Assembly: GCA_030145365.1 (NCBI GenBank)
Contig: JAQYVS010000041.1
Span: 1-19,841 of the forward strand
From: Desulfofustis sp.
GTDB lineage: Bacteria; Desulfobacterota; Desulfobulbia; Desulfobulbales; Desulfocapsaceae
Reading direction: 5' to 3'
DNA length: 19,841 nucleotides
Shown here piece by piece: positions 1 through 8,088 of this stretch (positions within the stretch are counted from its first letter, which is position 1; every line of letters begins with the position of its first letter). The notes beneath the pieces were generated by a model that ran no database searches, was not told where the DNA came from, and saw nothing but the letters and a program-made list of their open reading frames with translations. The position numbers and the translations under genes are program-made.

Positions 1-402
1 CCGGAACACTATGCGATAGATATGGCGGCAGGCCATCGCTATAAGGATCTGGTTAACCATGAGTTAGCCATCCGCAAGGACGCTGGATTTCCTCCGTTTA
101 ACAGACTGGTTTTCGTACTTGTGGAGCACTTGGAAGAACAGCTGGTCAGAGCGTTAAGCGGAAAGATTGTTTCCGCAGTCCAAACCTGGTGCCACCAAAA
201 TGATCCGGGCAGGAGTTTGAGCGTGCTCGGTCCTGCTCCAGCACCATTGGAAAAATTGCGGGATCGGTATCGCTGGCAGATTTTGATCAAAGGTACAGAT
301 CTTACTATCCTTCACGCTCTGACCGAACATCTGGTAACGAATTATACGAACAAAGGGGAGGCAAGGGTAATCGTAGATATCGATCCAGAAAATATGCTTT
401 GA
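1..402 (+). CDS. priA: Primosomal replication protein N' (PriA helicase), C-terminal fragment
   Basis: The reading frame is open from base 1 (PEHYAID...) and the gene starts outside the window; 133 residues remain. PriA is the superfamily 2 DNA helicase that recognises stalled forks and starts primosome assembly for replication restart. The fragment matches the PriA C-terminal domain: a helicase-end PEHYAI motif, then the EL..R...GFPPF segment at residues 22-34 of the fragment, and the closing VDIDPENML. The helicase core and zinc-binding motifs lie upstream and cannot be seen. It ends with TGA at 400-402 and converges with dusB, with 33 bp between the stops. Recognition is from conserved C-terminal signatures and I am fairly sure of it. 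Confidence 0.9.
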   Translation, partial: PEHYAIDMAAGHRYKDLVNHELAIRKDAGFPPFNRLVFVLVEHLEEQLVRALSGKIVSAVQTWCHQNDPGRSLSVLGPAPAPLEKLRDRYRWQILIKGTDLTILHALTEHLVTNYTNKGEARVIVDIDPENML

Positions 403-419
403 TGAGAAGAGAAATCCAC

Positions 420-436
420 AGAGAGCTCGACTCTCT
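420..436. other. Small inverted repeat between convergent priA and dusB
   Basis: A 6-bp perfect stem (AGAGAG/CTCTCT) with a 5-nt loop sits at the junction of the two convergent genes. No T-tract follows on either strand, so it is at best a weak transcription end point. Confidence 0.25.
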
Positions 437-1374
437 TAAGACTGGACAAGAGATGCAGTAAATGCTTTTAGTTCATTCCAATCCGAGATCTCATAGAGTC
501 TGCGTCTAATGGCCGAGCAACCACTGTACCCCTTAAAATATCTCCCCAGATGGTTTTTAATTGCTCCCAGACCACGTGCAGGGTGATCGGTATTTTCTTC
601 AATCAAATGCAGATGTCTGATAACTGTGGGAACAATTGACTCGAGAAATTCAGGCCGGCCTGCCCGGGAAAAAACCCATGGGTTGCCAATAGCAGCTCGA
701 CCGATCATTACACCGTCGCAGCCAGAAGAAGAAATACGATCAAGTGCTTGCTCGTAGCTGTTGATGTCGCCGTTGCCTAGTACCGGTATGGAGACCGCTT
801 CTTTCACCTTTTTTACAATTTGCCAGTCAGCCCTACCGGAAAATCCCTGCTTCCATGTACGGCCATGGACAGCTATGGCTGAGACGCCATTTGCTTCAGC
901 CATCAGTGCGTATTCCTCTGCGCAGAGCGATTGCTGACTGGGGCCGGATCTTATTTTAATGGTTACGGGGCAGGGACTGCTAGCAACAGTTTTGCGAACG
1001 ATCTTTTCGGCTAGATCAATATCAGTCATCAATGCAGCTCCGGCGCCTCGTTTTGTCACCTTTTTCACCGGGCACCCCATATTGATGTCTATGAAATCGG
1101 GACTGTATTCGCCGACAATGGCTGCCGCCTCAGCCATGATCGAAGGATCGGCTCCAAAAATCTGAAATGATACCGGTCTTTCTTCTTCGATGCTTGCCAG
1201 CATCGCCAATGTTCTATCCTGGCGATAGACAAGACCATGGGAACTGATCATTTCAGAGACACATAAACCGGCACCGAATTCCCGACACAATAGACGAAAC
1301 GGCAGATCGCTATAGCCTGCTAGAGGAGCTAGAATAAGGCGATCGGTGATTACCTGGTCAGCAATTGATAACAT
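436..1374 (-). CDS. dusB: tRNA-dihydrouridine synthase (DusB-like)
   Basis: A 312-residue flavoenzyme that reduces specific uridines in tRNA to dihydrouridine with FMN and NADPH. Visible family signatures are the FMN-binding start LAPLAGYSDLPFR (residues 15-27), the catalytic NMGCP motif with Cys101, Lys140 in TIKIRSG, HGRT at 170-173, NGDI at 201-204 and the phosphate-binding IGRAAIGNPW from 224. The length is typical for the family (about 310-330). The DusB subtype is inferred from overall similarity and not proven. The ATG start at 1374 has no obvious Shine-Dalgarno sequence, but no better in-frame start precedes the conserved LAPLAG motif. It is separated from the upstream lptE by a terminator (1428-1458), so it is probably its own transcription unit with a promoter in the AT-rich 1375-1425 stretch. 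Confidence 0.9.
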   Translation of the reverse strand: MLSIADQVITDRLILAPLAGYSDLPFRLLCREFGAGLCVSEMISSHGLVYRQDRTLAMLASIEEERPVSFQIFGADPSIMAEAAAIVGEYSPDFIDINMGCPVKKVTKRGAGAALMTDIDLAEKIVRKTVASSPCPVTIKIRSGPSQQSLCAEEYALMAEANGVSAIAVHGRTWKQGFSGRADWQIVKKVKEAVSIPVLGNGDINSYEQALDRISSSGCDGVMIGRAAIGNPWVFSRAGRPEFLESIVPTVIRHLHLIEENTDHPARGLGAIKNHLGRYFKGYSGCSAIRRRLYEISDWNELKAFTASLVQS

Positions 1375-1427
1375 CGGTATATCGTTAATATATGAAAATC
1401 GGGTCTTAGAGGATTTTGGGCTAGATC

Positions 1428-1458
1428 AAAAAAGCCGGCTCCTGAAAAGGAGCCGGCT
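1428..1458 (-). terminator. Rho-independent terminator of the dnaB-leuS-lptE block
   Basis: A perfect 11-bp GC-rich stem (AGCCGGCTCCT and its complement) has a 4-nt loop and is followed on the minus strand by a run of six T (read from the A run at 1428-1433). It lies 20 bp past the lptE stop and before dusB. Confidence 0.93.
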
Positions 1459-1478
1459 GGGATAGGGAACTGCGATTT

Positions 1479-2003
1479 TTACTGCTTTGAAATTTCGACC
1501 AGAGACCTCTGGTATATTTTCTGGGCGATATCTTCGATAATGATGTCCATCGCTTCATCTAAGTTGTCTCTAGTTTCAGCTGCATCTAAAGTGATTCTAT
1601 AACTCTGCCGCCAGGTTTCCGCTGGTATTTCAATCAAGGTACTACCCGTTGCCAAATCCTTGAAGATATACCGAACTTTCAGGGTAAGCTTTACATCTGA
1701 AGCTGTGTTTGTGGCATCGAAGGCAAGACTTGGTACATTCATGGAGATGATCTCGCCGGCTAGAATAAAATCTGCTCCTTCCTTGGTTTTGGTGACCTTC
1801 AAGGACCTCGATTTCTGATACCATTTAAGCAGCTCCTGGTACATCTTAGCATCGAGCTGCTGATCACTGGTTCTGTTCTTCCAGTTGGTGACGTAAATTG
1901 TTTTATCAGGACCGGAATAAACGTATGGGTTACGGTATCCGCATCCTGCTAGAAAAACAGTAATTACCGAAAGAACGAGTATCCAGCGTATGATCAGTTT
2001 CAA
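1479..2003 (-). CDS. lptE: LPS-assembly lipoprotein LptE
   Basis: A 174-residue outer-membrane lipoprotein. LptE plugs the LptD beta-barrel and helps insert lipopolysaccharide into the outer leaflet. The N-terminus has a basic start, a hydrophobic helix (residues 4-18) and a lipobox LAGC with the acylated Cys21, followed by GYRNPY, typical of LptE proteins (GC-GY-F/N). The rest resembles the alpha/beta LptE fold, with terms such as KTIYV...NRT near the start and a helical C-terminus. Sequence conservation in this family is low; the position directly after leuS is the same as in E. coli (leuS-lptE) and supports the call. The start is TTG at 2003, placed by a perfect AAGGAG six bases upstream. 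It is the last gene before the terminator. Confidence 0.85.
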   Translation of the reverse strand: MKLIIRWILVLSVITVFLAGCGYRNPYVYSGPDKTIYVTNWKNRTSDQQLDAKMYQELLKWYQKSRSLKVTKTKEGADFILAGEIISMNVPSLAFDATNTASDVKLTLKVRYIFKDLATGSTLIEIPAETWRQSYRITLDAAETRDNLDEAMDIIIEDIAQKIYQRSLVEISKQ

Positions 2004-2009
2004 AGCAGA

Positions 2010-2015
2010 CTCCTT
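2010..2015 (-). promoter_or_regulatory. Shine-Dalgarno AAGGAG that fixes a TTG start for lptE
   Basis: A perfect AAGGAG on the minus strand lies six bases before TTG at 2003. No ATG is present in frame before the signal peptide, so this site decides the start. Confidence 0.8.
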
Positions 2016-2068
2016 ATGTGAACGGTGATGATAAAGTAACCCTCTGGCAGCATTGATATAAATTAGTA

Positions 2069-4567
2069 TTAAACGACAATATTAACAAGTTTCTTCTGAA
2101 CGACAATAACCTTTTTAATTGGTTTTTGGTCGATAAATTTAAGGAGCTTTTCATCGGCCAAGGCCGCTTCTTTCAATGTCTCATCATCTATATCAGCTCT
2201 GACTGACAGGCGTGAACGGACTTTGCCGTTAACCTGCAGGACTATGGTCAACTGTTCTTCGCGAGCTTTTTCTTCGTCGTAATCTGGCCAGACTTGATTC
2301 TCGATTGGTGCATCCGCTGCAAGCTGCATAATATGCCACATTTCAGCGCTGAAATGAGGAACCATTGGATACAGCAGGATCAACATATTTCTGATGGCTT
2401 CTGCTGCTGTGTCACGGCTAAATTTTGGCTTGCTGCCGGATGCATCTGAAGCTGAAAGCATATTGAACAATTCCATGACGGCACTGATAGCGGTATTGAA
2501 ATGAAAATCGTTTTCAATATCAAAACTGACTTTCTTTATAGTCTGATGCATCTTTCGGGAGAGATCGGTATTAGCAGGTGTTGTTGGGGCGCTGCCATTA
2601 TCTGAGTCGTTTGAGCCCGCAAAGTCCTGGATATATCTATACACCCTGTTAAGAAACCTGTTTGCACCCTCAACACCTTGGGCATTCCATTCAAGATCAC
2701 GTTCGGGTGGAGCGGCAAAGAGGCTGAAAAGCCGAACGGTATCCGCACCGTATTGCCTGATAAGCTGGTCTGGATCTACTACGTTGCCTTTTGATTTTGA
2801 CATTTTGGCGCCGTCTTTAATCACCATGCCCTGAGTGAGCAGGTTAGTAAACGGTTCAGCAATTTCCAGATAGCCGAGATCGCGCAGGACCTTGGTGAAA
2901 AATCGTGAATAAAGCAGGTGCAAAATGGCATGTTCCACTCCGCCGATATATTGATCCACCGGCAGCCAGTAGGACGCTTTATCTTGATCAAGAGGAGTAT
3001 CATTGCTGTCGGGGCAGGAAAACCTGGCAAAATACCATGACGATTCTACAAACGTATCCATGGTATCGGTTTCTCTTTCGGCATTGATGCCGCAGATGGG
3101 ACAGCTGGTTTTGATAAATTCCGGGCGATGACTGAGAGGTCTGCATTCGTCGCTGCTGGTGTCTGGATCTTCAGGCAACAAAACAGGAAGTTCATCGGTA
3201 GGTACCGGCACGATACCGCACGTTTTACAATGGACGATCGGGATCGGGGCTCCCCAGTATCGTTGACGGGAAATACCCCAATCCCGCAACCGATAGGTTG
3301 TATGGGCTTTACCGAAATTACTTGCCAGGGCGAATTCTATAATTGCCGATTGAGATTCCAGTGAATCAGATCCTGAAAAACCACCTGAATCAAATAGAAT
3401 ACCGGGAACAGTTGAGGCATCTTCCATTTCAGCCGGATTAATCACCTGTCCTTCAGGGATAACCACAGGCTTGATTGGCAGATCGTATTTACGTGCAAAC
3501 TCAAAATCTCTTTGATCATGAGCGGGAACGGCCATAACGGCACCGGTTCCATATTCCATCAATACAAAGTTGGCAACGAAGACCGGAACTTGTTCCCCGT
3601 TGAAGGGGTTCAGGCAGTAACGCCCGGTAAATATACCCTTTTTCTCTGGTTCCTCATGAATGCTCTGTCTTTGTTTTTCCTGGACAATCCGCTGGATAAA
3701 ATCTTTTACTTCTGTTTCGTTATCAGTTCCCGTCAGAATGGTTTGTAAAAGAGGGTGTTCCGGGGCAAGCGACATGAAGGTGACACCAAATATGGTATCG
3801 GGACGAGTGGTGAAGATTGAAACAACCTCCTCGGATCCCACCAGTTTGAAATCGCAGGAGAGTCCAGTCGATTTGCCAATCCAGTTGTTCTGCATGGTTG
3901 CAACTTTTTCCGGCCAGCCGGAAAGTGCTTCTAAATCATCAATCAGTTCATCGGTATAATCGCTGATTTTGAAAAACCAGCCGTTCATATTTCTGGCTTC
4001 CACCAATTCATCGCAACGCCAGCAGGCGCCGTCTATAACTTGTTCGTTAGCCAGAACGGTTTGACAGGTCTCGCACCAGTTGACCGTGGTTACCCTTTGA
4101 TAGACAAGGCCCTTTTCGTACATTTCGATGAAGAGTTTCTGTTCCCAGCGATAATAATCCGGGTCACAGGTGGCAAATTCGCGTTGCCAGTCGTAAGAGA
4201 GGCCGAGCTGTTTCAGCTGGGACCGCATATAATCGATGTTTTCGTAGGTCCATTTAGCCGGATGGGTGTTATGTTTCTGCGCTGCATTTTCAGCAGGCAG
4301 CCCAAAGGCATCCCAACCCATCGGATGCAACACGTTATATCCACACAGTCTTTTATATCGGGCCACCACATCCCCGATGGTGTAATTCCTCACATGCCCC
4401 ATATGAATGCGTCCAGAAGGATATGGAAACATCTCAAGAACGTAGTATTTTTCTTTTGTCTCGTCTTCCAAAACACTATAGGACTGATTTTCTTCCCAAA
4501 ACCGCTGCCATTTACTCTCAACACCCTTAAAATCGTATCGATTCGTTGACTGGCTTGCGTCACTCAT
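2069..4567 (-). CDS. leuS: Leucyl-tRNA synthetase
   Basis: Class I synthetase that charges tRNA-Leu in the cytoplasm; 832 residues from the ATG at 4567. An in-frame TTG at 4588 would add seven residues, but GAGGAAA six bases before ATG 4567 makes the latter the likely start. Visible features are the HIGH motif as HMGH (55-58), a zinc motif CETC...CWRC (Cys165, 168, 182, 185), the CP1 editing domain with TTRPDTIFG (253-261) and VPAHDQRD, a second cysteine set CKTC/CPIC (447, 450, 489, 492), the KMSKS loop (588-592), an anticodon-binding helical domain, and the C-terminal domain that binds tRNA (TIVLQVNGKVRSR...). The length is normal. It lies 56 bp downstream of dnaB and 65 bp upstream of lptE with no terminator between, so co-transcription is likely. 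Confidence 0.98.
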   Translation of the reverse strand: MSDASQSTNRYDFKGVESKWQRFWEENQSYSVLEDETKEKYYVLEMFPYPSGRIHMGHVRNYTIGDVVARYKRLCGYNVLHPMGWDAFGLPAENAAQKHNTHPAKWTYENIDYMRSQLKQLGLSYDWQREFATCDPDYYRWEQKLFIEMYEKGLVYQRVTTVNWCETCQTVLANEQVIDGACWRCDELVEARNMNGWFFKISDYTDELIDDLEALSGWPEKVATMQNNWIGKSTGLSCDFKLVGSEEVVSIFTTRPDTIFGVTFMSLAPEHPLLQTILTGTDNETEVKDFIQRIVQEKQRQSIHEEPEKKGIFTGRYCLNPFNGEQVPVFVANFVLMEYGTGAVMAVPAHDQRDFEFARKYDLPIKPVVIPEGQVINPAEMEDASTVPGILFDSGGFSGSDSLESQSAIIEFALASNFGKAHTTYRLRDWGISRQRYWGAPIPIVHCKTCGIVPVPTDELPVLLPEDPDTSSDECRPLSHRPEFIKTSCPICGINAERETDTMDTFVESSWYFARFSCPDSNDTPLDQDKASYWLPVDQYIGGVEHAILHLLYSRFFTKVLRDLGYLEIAEPFTNLLTQGMVIKDGAKMSKSKGNVVDPDQLIRQYGADTVRLFSLFAAPPERDLEWNAQGVEGANRFLNRVYRYIQDFAGSNDSDNGSAPTTPANTDLSRKMHQTIKKVSFDIENDFHFNTAISAVMELFNMLSASDASGSKPKFSRDTAAEAIRNMLILLYPMVPHFSAEMWHIMQLAADAPIENQVWPDYDEEKAREEQLTIVLQVNGKVRSRLSVRADIDDETLKEAALADEKLLKFIDQKPIKKVIVVQKKLVNIVV

Positions 4568-4570
4568 ATG

Positions 4571-4577
4571 TTTCCTC
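4571..4577 (-). promoter_or_regulatory. Shine-Dalgarno GAGGAAA that selects the leuS ATG
   Basis: GAGG on the minus strand lies six bases before ATG at 4567. The alternative in-frame TTG at 4588 has only a poor upstream match. Confidence 0.7.
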
Positions 4578-4623
4578 GATTTGCTCAAAGAGAACTGTTT
4601 AAATATAAAAGATTGGAATCTTT

Positions 4624-6003
4624 TTAATTATGGGGATCGTCATACTTACTCAGGTTTTCAAACATGGTATATTCTTTTTTGAAATACAGACGGGTCATTC
4701 CTGTGGGACCGTTACGCTGTTTACCAATTATAATTTCAGCAATACCCCTGTCGGGGTTGTCTTCTGATTTATCATAAACCTCATCTCGATAGATAAAACA
4801 GATTACGTCGGCATCTTGCTCAATGGCACCGGATTCTCGTAAATCTGCCATCATCGGGCGTTTATCGGTTCTACTTTCAAGACCTCGGTTTAATTGGGAT
4901 AAAGCCATAACCGGAACGCTGTATTCCTTAGCCACAGCTTTTAAAGATCGGGAGATATCAGAAATTTCCTGGGTACGGTTCTCAGTATTACGTCCCCTCA
5001 TCAATTGCAGGTAATCAACGACAATCAGACCAATATCATGCTGGGCAGCAAGCCGTCTGATTTTGGAGCGCATCTCAAGAACGGAGAGCGCCGGAGTGTC
5101 GTCAATGAAGATTGGAGCGTCGGAGAGCATACCGACCGCTCTGTTGAGATGGGGCCAATCCTCTGTCTGAAGTCTGCCGGTTCTTATGCGCTGGGAATCA
5201 ATTCGACCCACGGAACTGAGCAATCTCATGGCCAGCTGTTCTTTGGACATCTCAAGGCTGAAAACTGCGACCCCTGTTTTATCTACGAGCGCTGCATGCT
5301 GAGCAATATTTAAGGCAAGGGCTGTCTTTCCCATGGAAGGTCTGGCAGCAAGCACGATAAGGTCCGAGTCCTGCAACCCGGCAGTCAATTTGTCGATTTC
5401 ACTATAGCCTGTCGGAACTCCCGTTATCAGTTCTTTTCTGGCGTATAGTTTCTCTACCATTTTGAAGCTTTCCGGAACGATTTTCTTTAGAGGCGTAAAA
5501 ACATTTGCGCTTTTCTTACCAGCAATATCAAAAATGGATTGTTCAGCTTCATCAACCAGTTGGTCTATATCGTCCTGCTCCTCGTAACAACGATTGGCAA
5601 TATCACTACTGGTGGTTATGAGATTTCTCAAGATGGACTTCTGCTTGATGATACGCGCATAGGAAATAATATTAGTTGTTACCGGGACAACCGAAGTGAG
5701 GGAGGCTAGGTAAGAGGCACCGCCGACTTTCTCTAGTTGGTTAGTATCAATGAGAAAGCTGGATAAAGTTACCAGATCCTGAGGTTCGCCCCGATCAAAT
5801 AACTCTGTCATAGCCTCAAAGATAATCCGGTGAGCTTCACGATAAAAATCGGCAGCGGATATGTAATCATTCACCTCCACCAGACCATCATCTCTTAATA
5901 ATACTGAGCCTAATACAGACTGCTCCGCATCAATATTGTGCGGAGGAATCCGGCTTCCTGATGGTCTCTCCGGGGAAGATGCGGAGTGGAAAATGTCGTT
6001 CAT
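4624..6003 (-). CDS. dnaB: Replicative DNA helicase DnaB
   Basis: A 459-residue hexameric helicase that unwinds DNA ahead of the replication fork and recruits primase. It has the N-terminal all-alpha domain (PHNIDAEQSVLGS, residues 21-33, the usual DnaB opening), a linker, and the RecA-like C-terminal ATPase with Walker A ARPSMGKT (220-227), a DnaB GVPTGYSEID lead-in (195-204), Walker B LIVVDYLQLM, and the conserved SQLNRGLESR and EQDADVI segments. No intein is present. It starts with ATG at 6003 after a weak Shine-Dalgarno region. A terminator for the upstream rplI operon (6179-6221) separates it from the ribosomal genes, so it needs its own promoter. TTGACA at 6174-6179 with a poor TAGCCT at a 17-bp spacing is a possible but weak candidate. 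Confidence 0.98.
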   Translation of the reverse strand: MNDIFHSASSPERPSGSRIPPHNIDAEQSVLGSVLLRDDGLVEVNDYISAADFYREAHRIIFEAMTELFDRGEPQDLVTLSSFLIDTNQLEKVGGASYLASLTSVVPVTTNIISYARIIKQKSILRNLITTSSDIANRCYEEQDDIDQLVDEAEQSIFDIAGKKSANVFTPLKKIVPESFKMVEKLYARKELITGVPTGYSEIDKLTAGLQDSDLIVLAARPSMGKTALALNIAQHAALVDKTGVAVFSLEMSKEQLAMRLLSSVGRIDSQRIRTGRLQTEDWPHLNRAVGMLSDAPIFIDDTPALSVLEMRSKIRRLAAQHDIGLIVVDYLQLMRGRNTENRTQEISDISRSLKAVAKEYSVPVMALSQLNRGLESRTDKRPMMADLRESGAIEQDADVICFIYRDEVYDKSEDNPDRGIAEIIIGKQRNGPTGMTRLYFKKEYTMFENLSKYDDPHN

Positions 6004-6178
6004 CTATATGTCTTCAGTGAAAAAGATAGTAAATCTGTTACCTGGCCTGAGAATTATGAAAAAGATATTTTCATCATGGTTTGTTTAATATTTTAAGATA
6101 TTTATCACAAATTCCTCCGGCTTCTCTACCGACTCAACCCATGAAAGGTGCAGGCTAATATACTGGCGGGAATGTGTC
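6004..6178 (-). other. dnaB upstream region, mostly unassigned
   Basis: About 175 bp lie between the rplI operon terminator and dnaB. It is AT-rich near dnaB and presumably holds the dnaB promoter and 5' leader, but no clean -35/-10 pair is visible. It contains a strong GGAGG (minus strand, 6118-6114) five bases before a GTG-initiated 7-codon frame (6108-6085), described in the findings. Confidence 0.35.
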
Positions 6179-6221
6179 AAAAAAAACACACCGGGAATTG
6201 AAAACCCAAGGTGTGTTTTTT
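6179..6221 (-). terminator. Terminator of the rpsF-rpsR-DUF2232-rplI operon
   Basis: The minus-strand transcript can form a stem ACACACC/GGTGTGT extended by A/T pairs and an inner GGG/CCC, and is followed by a run of about eight T (A run at 6179-6186). The mirrored T run at 6216-6221 means it could also stop plus-strand transcription. It begins about 65 bp after the rplI stop. Confidence 0.88.
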
Positions 6222-6285
6222 ATTCGGATCAGAATGAGAAAAGAAGTGTAAACGGAGCTAACCTTCGTTTCCTTACCTGAAATAA

Positions 6286-6738
6286 TTATTCTGCCTGCTG
6301 AGGTGTTACGTTGATGATGATTTCTGCTTCAAGATCAAAACCAACTTTTATCCCCACCTTCTTTTCACCCAAGGTTTTGATCGGTTCGGGAAGAAAAATA
6401 TTTCTCTTATCTACTTCGATCTTTTTCTCGCTCAGTCTCTCATAGATATCGTTAACACTGACTGAACCGAACAATTTATCATCTTCACCTGCCAGTTCTA
6501 CAAATTCCAATGTAATACCAGAGAGTTTTTTCAAGAGTTTTTCAGCTTGCTTCTGTTCTTCTCCACGCCTGGCTTCAATGATGGCCTTATTCTTTTCAAG
6601 GGCCGCCAGGTTTGATTCATTTGCCTGTACGGCTTTACCTTGTGGCAGCAGATAATTTCTTGCAAAACCCGGTTTTACTTTGACGACATCTCCTTCTCTG
6701 CCAAGAGAATCTATAGTTTCTTTAAGTATCAGGTCCAT
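6286..6738 (-). CDS. rplI: 50S ribosomal protein L9
   Basis: A 150-residue ribosomal protein that binds 23S rRNA at the base of the L1 stalk. It begins with the L9 signature MDLILKETIDSLGREGDVV, has the GFARNYLLPQGKA motif (residues 24-36) that contacts rRNA, a long connecting helix rich in Glu and Lys, and the C-terminal alpha/beta domain with KLFGSVS. The length is typical (about 148-150). A good AAGGAG lies just before the ATG at 6738. It is the last gene of the rpsF operon, as in many bacteria. Confidence 0.98.
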   Translation of the reverse strand: MDLILKETIDSLGREGDVVKVKPGFARNYLLPQGKAVQANESNLAALEKNKAIIEARRGEEQKQAEKLLKKLSGITLEFVELAGEDDKLFGSVSVNDIYERLSEKKIEVDKRNIFLPEPIKTLGEKKVGIKVGFDLEAEIIINVTPQQAE

Positions 6739-6782
6739 GTTTGACTCCTTATAGTGTTAAGACCGCTACATGGGCCTTAAAT

Positions 6783-7784
6783 TTATTGTTTATCTATGTG
6801 ATCGTGATCTTTGCTATCTTCCTGGTTCTTTTTTAATCGTCTGAGATCGAGCCAGACGTCTCCGATGCCGATTATGATCAGCAATGCAGTTCCAAAAGAT
6901 TGGAAAAGCATCATTGCGTACAGAAAAAACCTGAGCACCTGGGGGACATTCCATCTGTGCATGAAAAAACTCAGAACGGAAAAACCCTGGAACAGATAAA
7001 TCAGGCTTAAACAGATCAGAATATTGATGCCGGTGATTCGCAATGGTGTTACCGGTATCAAAGTTATCAGAGCCGCAGCTATGAGGACCCAGATCAGCTT
7101 ATCGGGCAGTTTCCAGCTTTGATGATCGGGCCAAGGGCGGTAATCGGTAAATTTAAGAACCAGCTTATTACCGAAGAGCATGGTTGACCAGACAATCAGC
7201 AAGATCAGACTGGTCATAATTGACGGAAGGATCTTTGGAAAAATCGTTTTCATTTGATAGAACGATTGTTCCAACAACGCCATGGTGTCAGGCGCTATGG
7301 TTTCACTCTGACGATAATAAGCAAGCGCTTGTTCAACGTCGTGATCAAGGCTACCCAGAAAGCTGCTGATCGGATTGATTCCGGTAAGAGCAGTTTGAGC
7401 GGTAAGCAGTAAAATCCAGAATGATCCGAGCAGGACAGCAGCCTTGAATCCGGATAATGCTGGTGAATCACTGCGGAATCCTGATTGAGCCAGACTGTAA
7501 CCCACTCCTATCAGAGTCGAGGTGAAAATAACCAACCCCAATGAGGATATGAATCCACCAATCACTGCAGCAAGAAAAAGACCGGCGATGATAAAACGAA
7601 AACCAAAGCGCCAACGGTATAGATAAAAAAGCACGGTCATCGGTATGGTAAAAAAGATCCAACCGAACATGGTGATTTGAGCCGTTGGTAACAACAGAAC
7701 CAGAGCAAAAAACAAAATGTAAACCACGCTCTTGCTACCGGTCTTGTTGTTTTCAGCTTCGAATGACACGGGTACCCCAGCCAT
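6783..7784 (-). CDS. DUF2232 / YybS-like multi-pass membrane protein
   Basis: A 333-residue integral membrane protein of unknown function. The composition is strongly hydrophobic, with about eight likely membrane helices: a cluster near residues 20-60, two more at 62-100, one near 112-135, one near 185-205, two near 230-265 and a last pair around 280-310, ending in a charged tail rich in Lys, Asp and Glu. A soluble loop at about 140-175 carries DHDVEQALAYY. Position between rpsR and rplI, size and topology match the DUF2232 membrane proteins found at this place in several deltaproteobacteria; this is recognition from memory of gene order and hydropathy, not a profile hit. The ATG at 7784 lies only 9 bp after the rpsR stop, so translation is probably coupled. 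No catalytic motif is visible. Confidence 0.7.
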   Translation of the reverse strand: MAGVPVSFEAENNKTGSKSVVYILFFALVLLLPTAQITMFGWIFFTIPMTVLFYLYRWRFGFRFIIAGLFLAAVIGGFISSLGLVIFTSTLIGVGYSLAQSGFRSDSPALSGFKAAVLLGSFWILLLTAQTALTGINPISSFLGSLDHDVEQALAYYRQSETIAPDTMALLEQSFYQMKTIFPKILPSIMTSLILLIVWSTMLFGNKLVLKFTDYRPWPDHQSWKLPDKLIWVLIAAALITLIPVTPLRITGINILICLSLIYLFQGFSVLSFFMHRWNVPQVLRFFLYAMMLFQSFGTALLIIIGIGDVWLDLRRLKKNQEDSKDHDHIDKQ

Positions 7785-7793
7785 ATTTTGTAT

Positions 7794-8039
7794 TTAGCTC
7801 TGGGTGTTACCTGAATAAGGAAGCAGAGCGATTTGTCTGGCTTTTTTTACCGCTGAACAAAGCTGGCGCTGATGTTTCGCACAGGTTCCAAGGATTCTTC
7901 GAGGGATGATTTTCCCACGTTCGGTAACATAATTGCGTAATGTTTTTTGATCCTTGTAATCGATGTGTAATTCTTTATCGACACAGAACCTGCAGATTTT
8001 TTTTCGCGAAAACAGTCTCTTCTGTGGTCTTACAGCCAT
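7794..8039 (-). CDS. rpsR: 30S ribosomal protein S18 (cysteine-containing, zinc-ribbon type)
   Basis: An 81-residue S18, partner of S6 on the platform of the 30S subunit. The ATG at 8039 follows a clear AAGGAG; the frame stays open further upstream through rpsF DNA, but that extension is an out-of-frame reading of the S6 tail repeats and not part of the protein. It carries KICRFC (Cys16, Cys19) and the GKIIPRRILGTCAKHQRQL signature with Cys53 and His56, so a CxxC...CxxH zinc site is plausible. Some bacteria have S18 without these ligands. It is co-transcribed with rpsF, 49 bp downstream. Confidence 0.97.
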   Translation of the reverse strand: MAVRPQKRLFSRKKICRFCVDKELHIDYKDQKTLRNYVTERGKIIPRRILGTCAKHQRQLCSAVKKARQIALLPYSGNTQS

Positions 8040-8088
8040 TGTATAACTCCTTGGTAGTATAGAAAAGTATGGAAATTCCTGGAACAGG

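Noticed and set aside
4040..4549. A 169-codon plus-strand open frame antisense to leuS
   Set aside because: It lies wholly inside the well-conserved leuS coding sequence; the translation shows no recognisable domain and no ribosome binding site.
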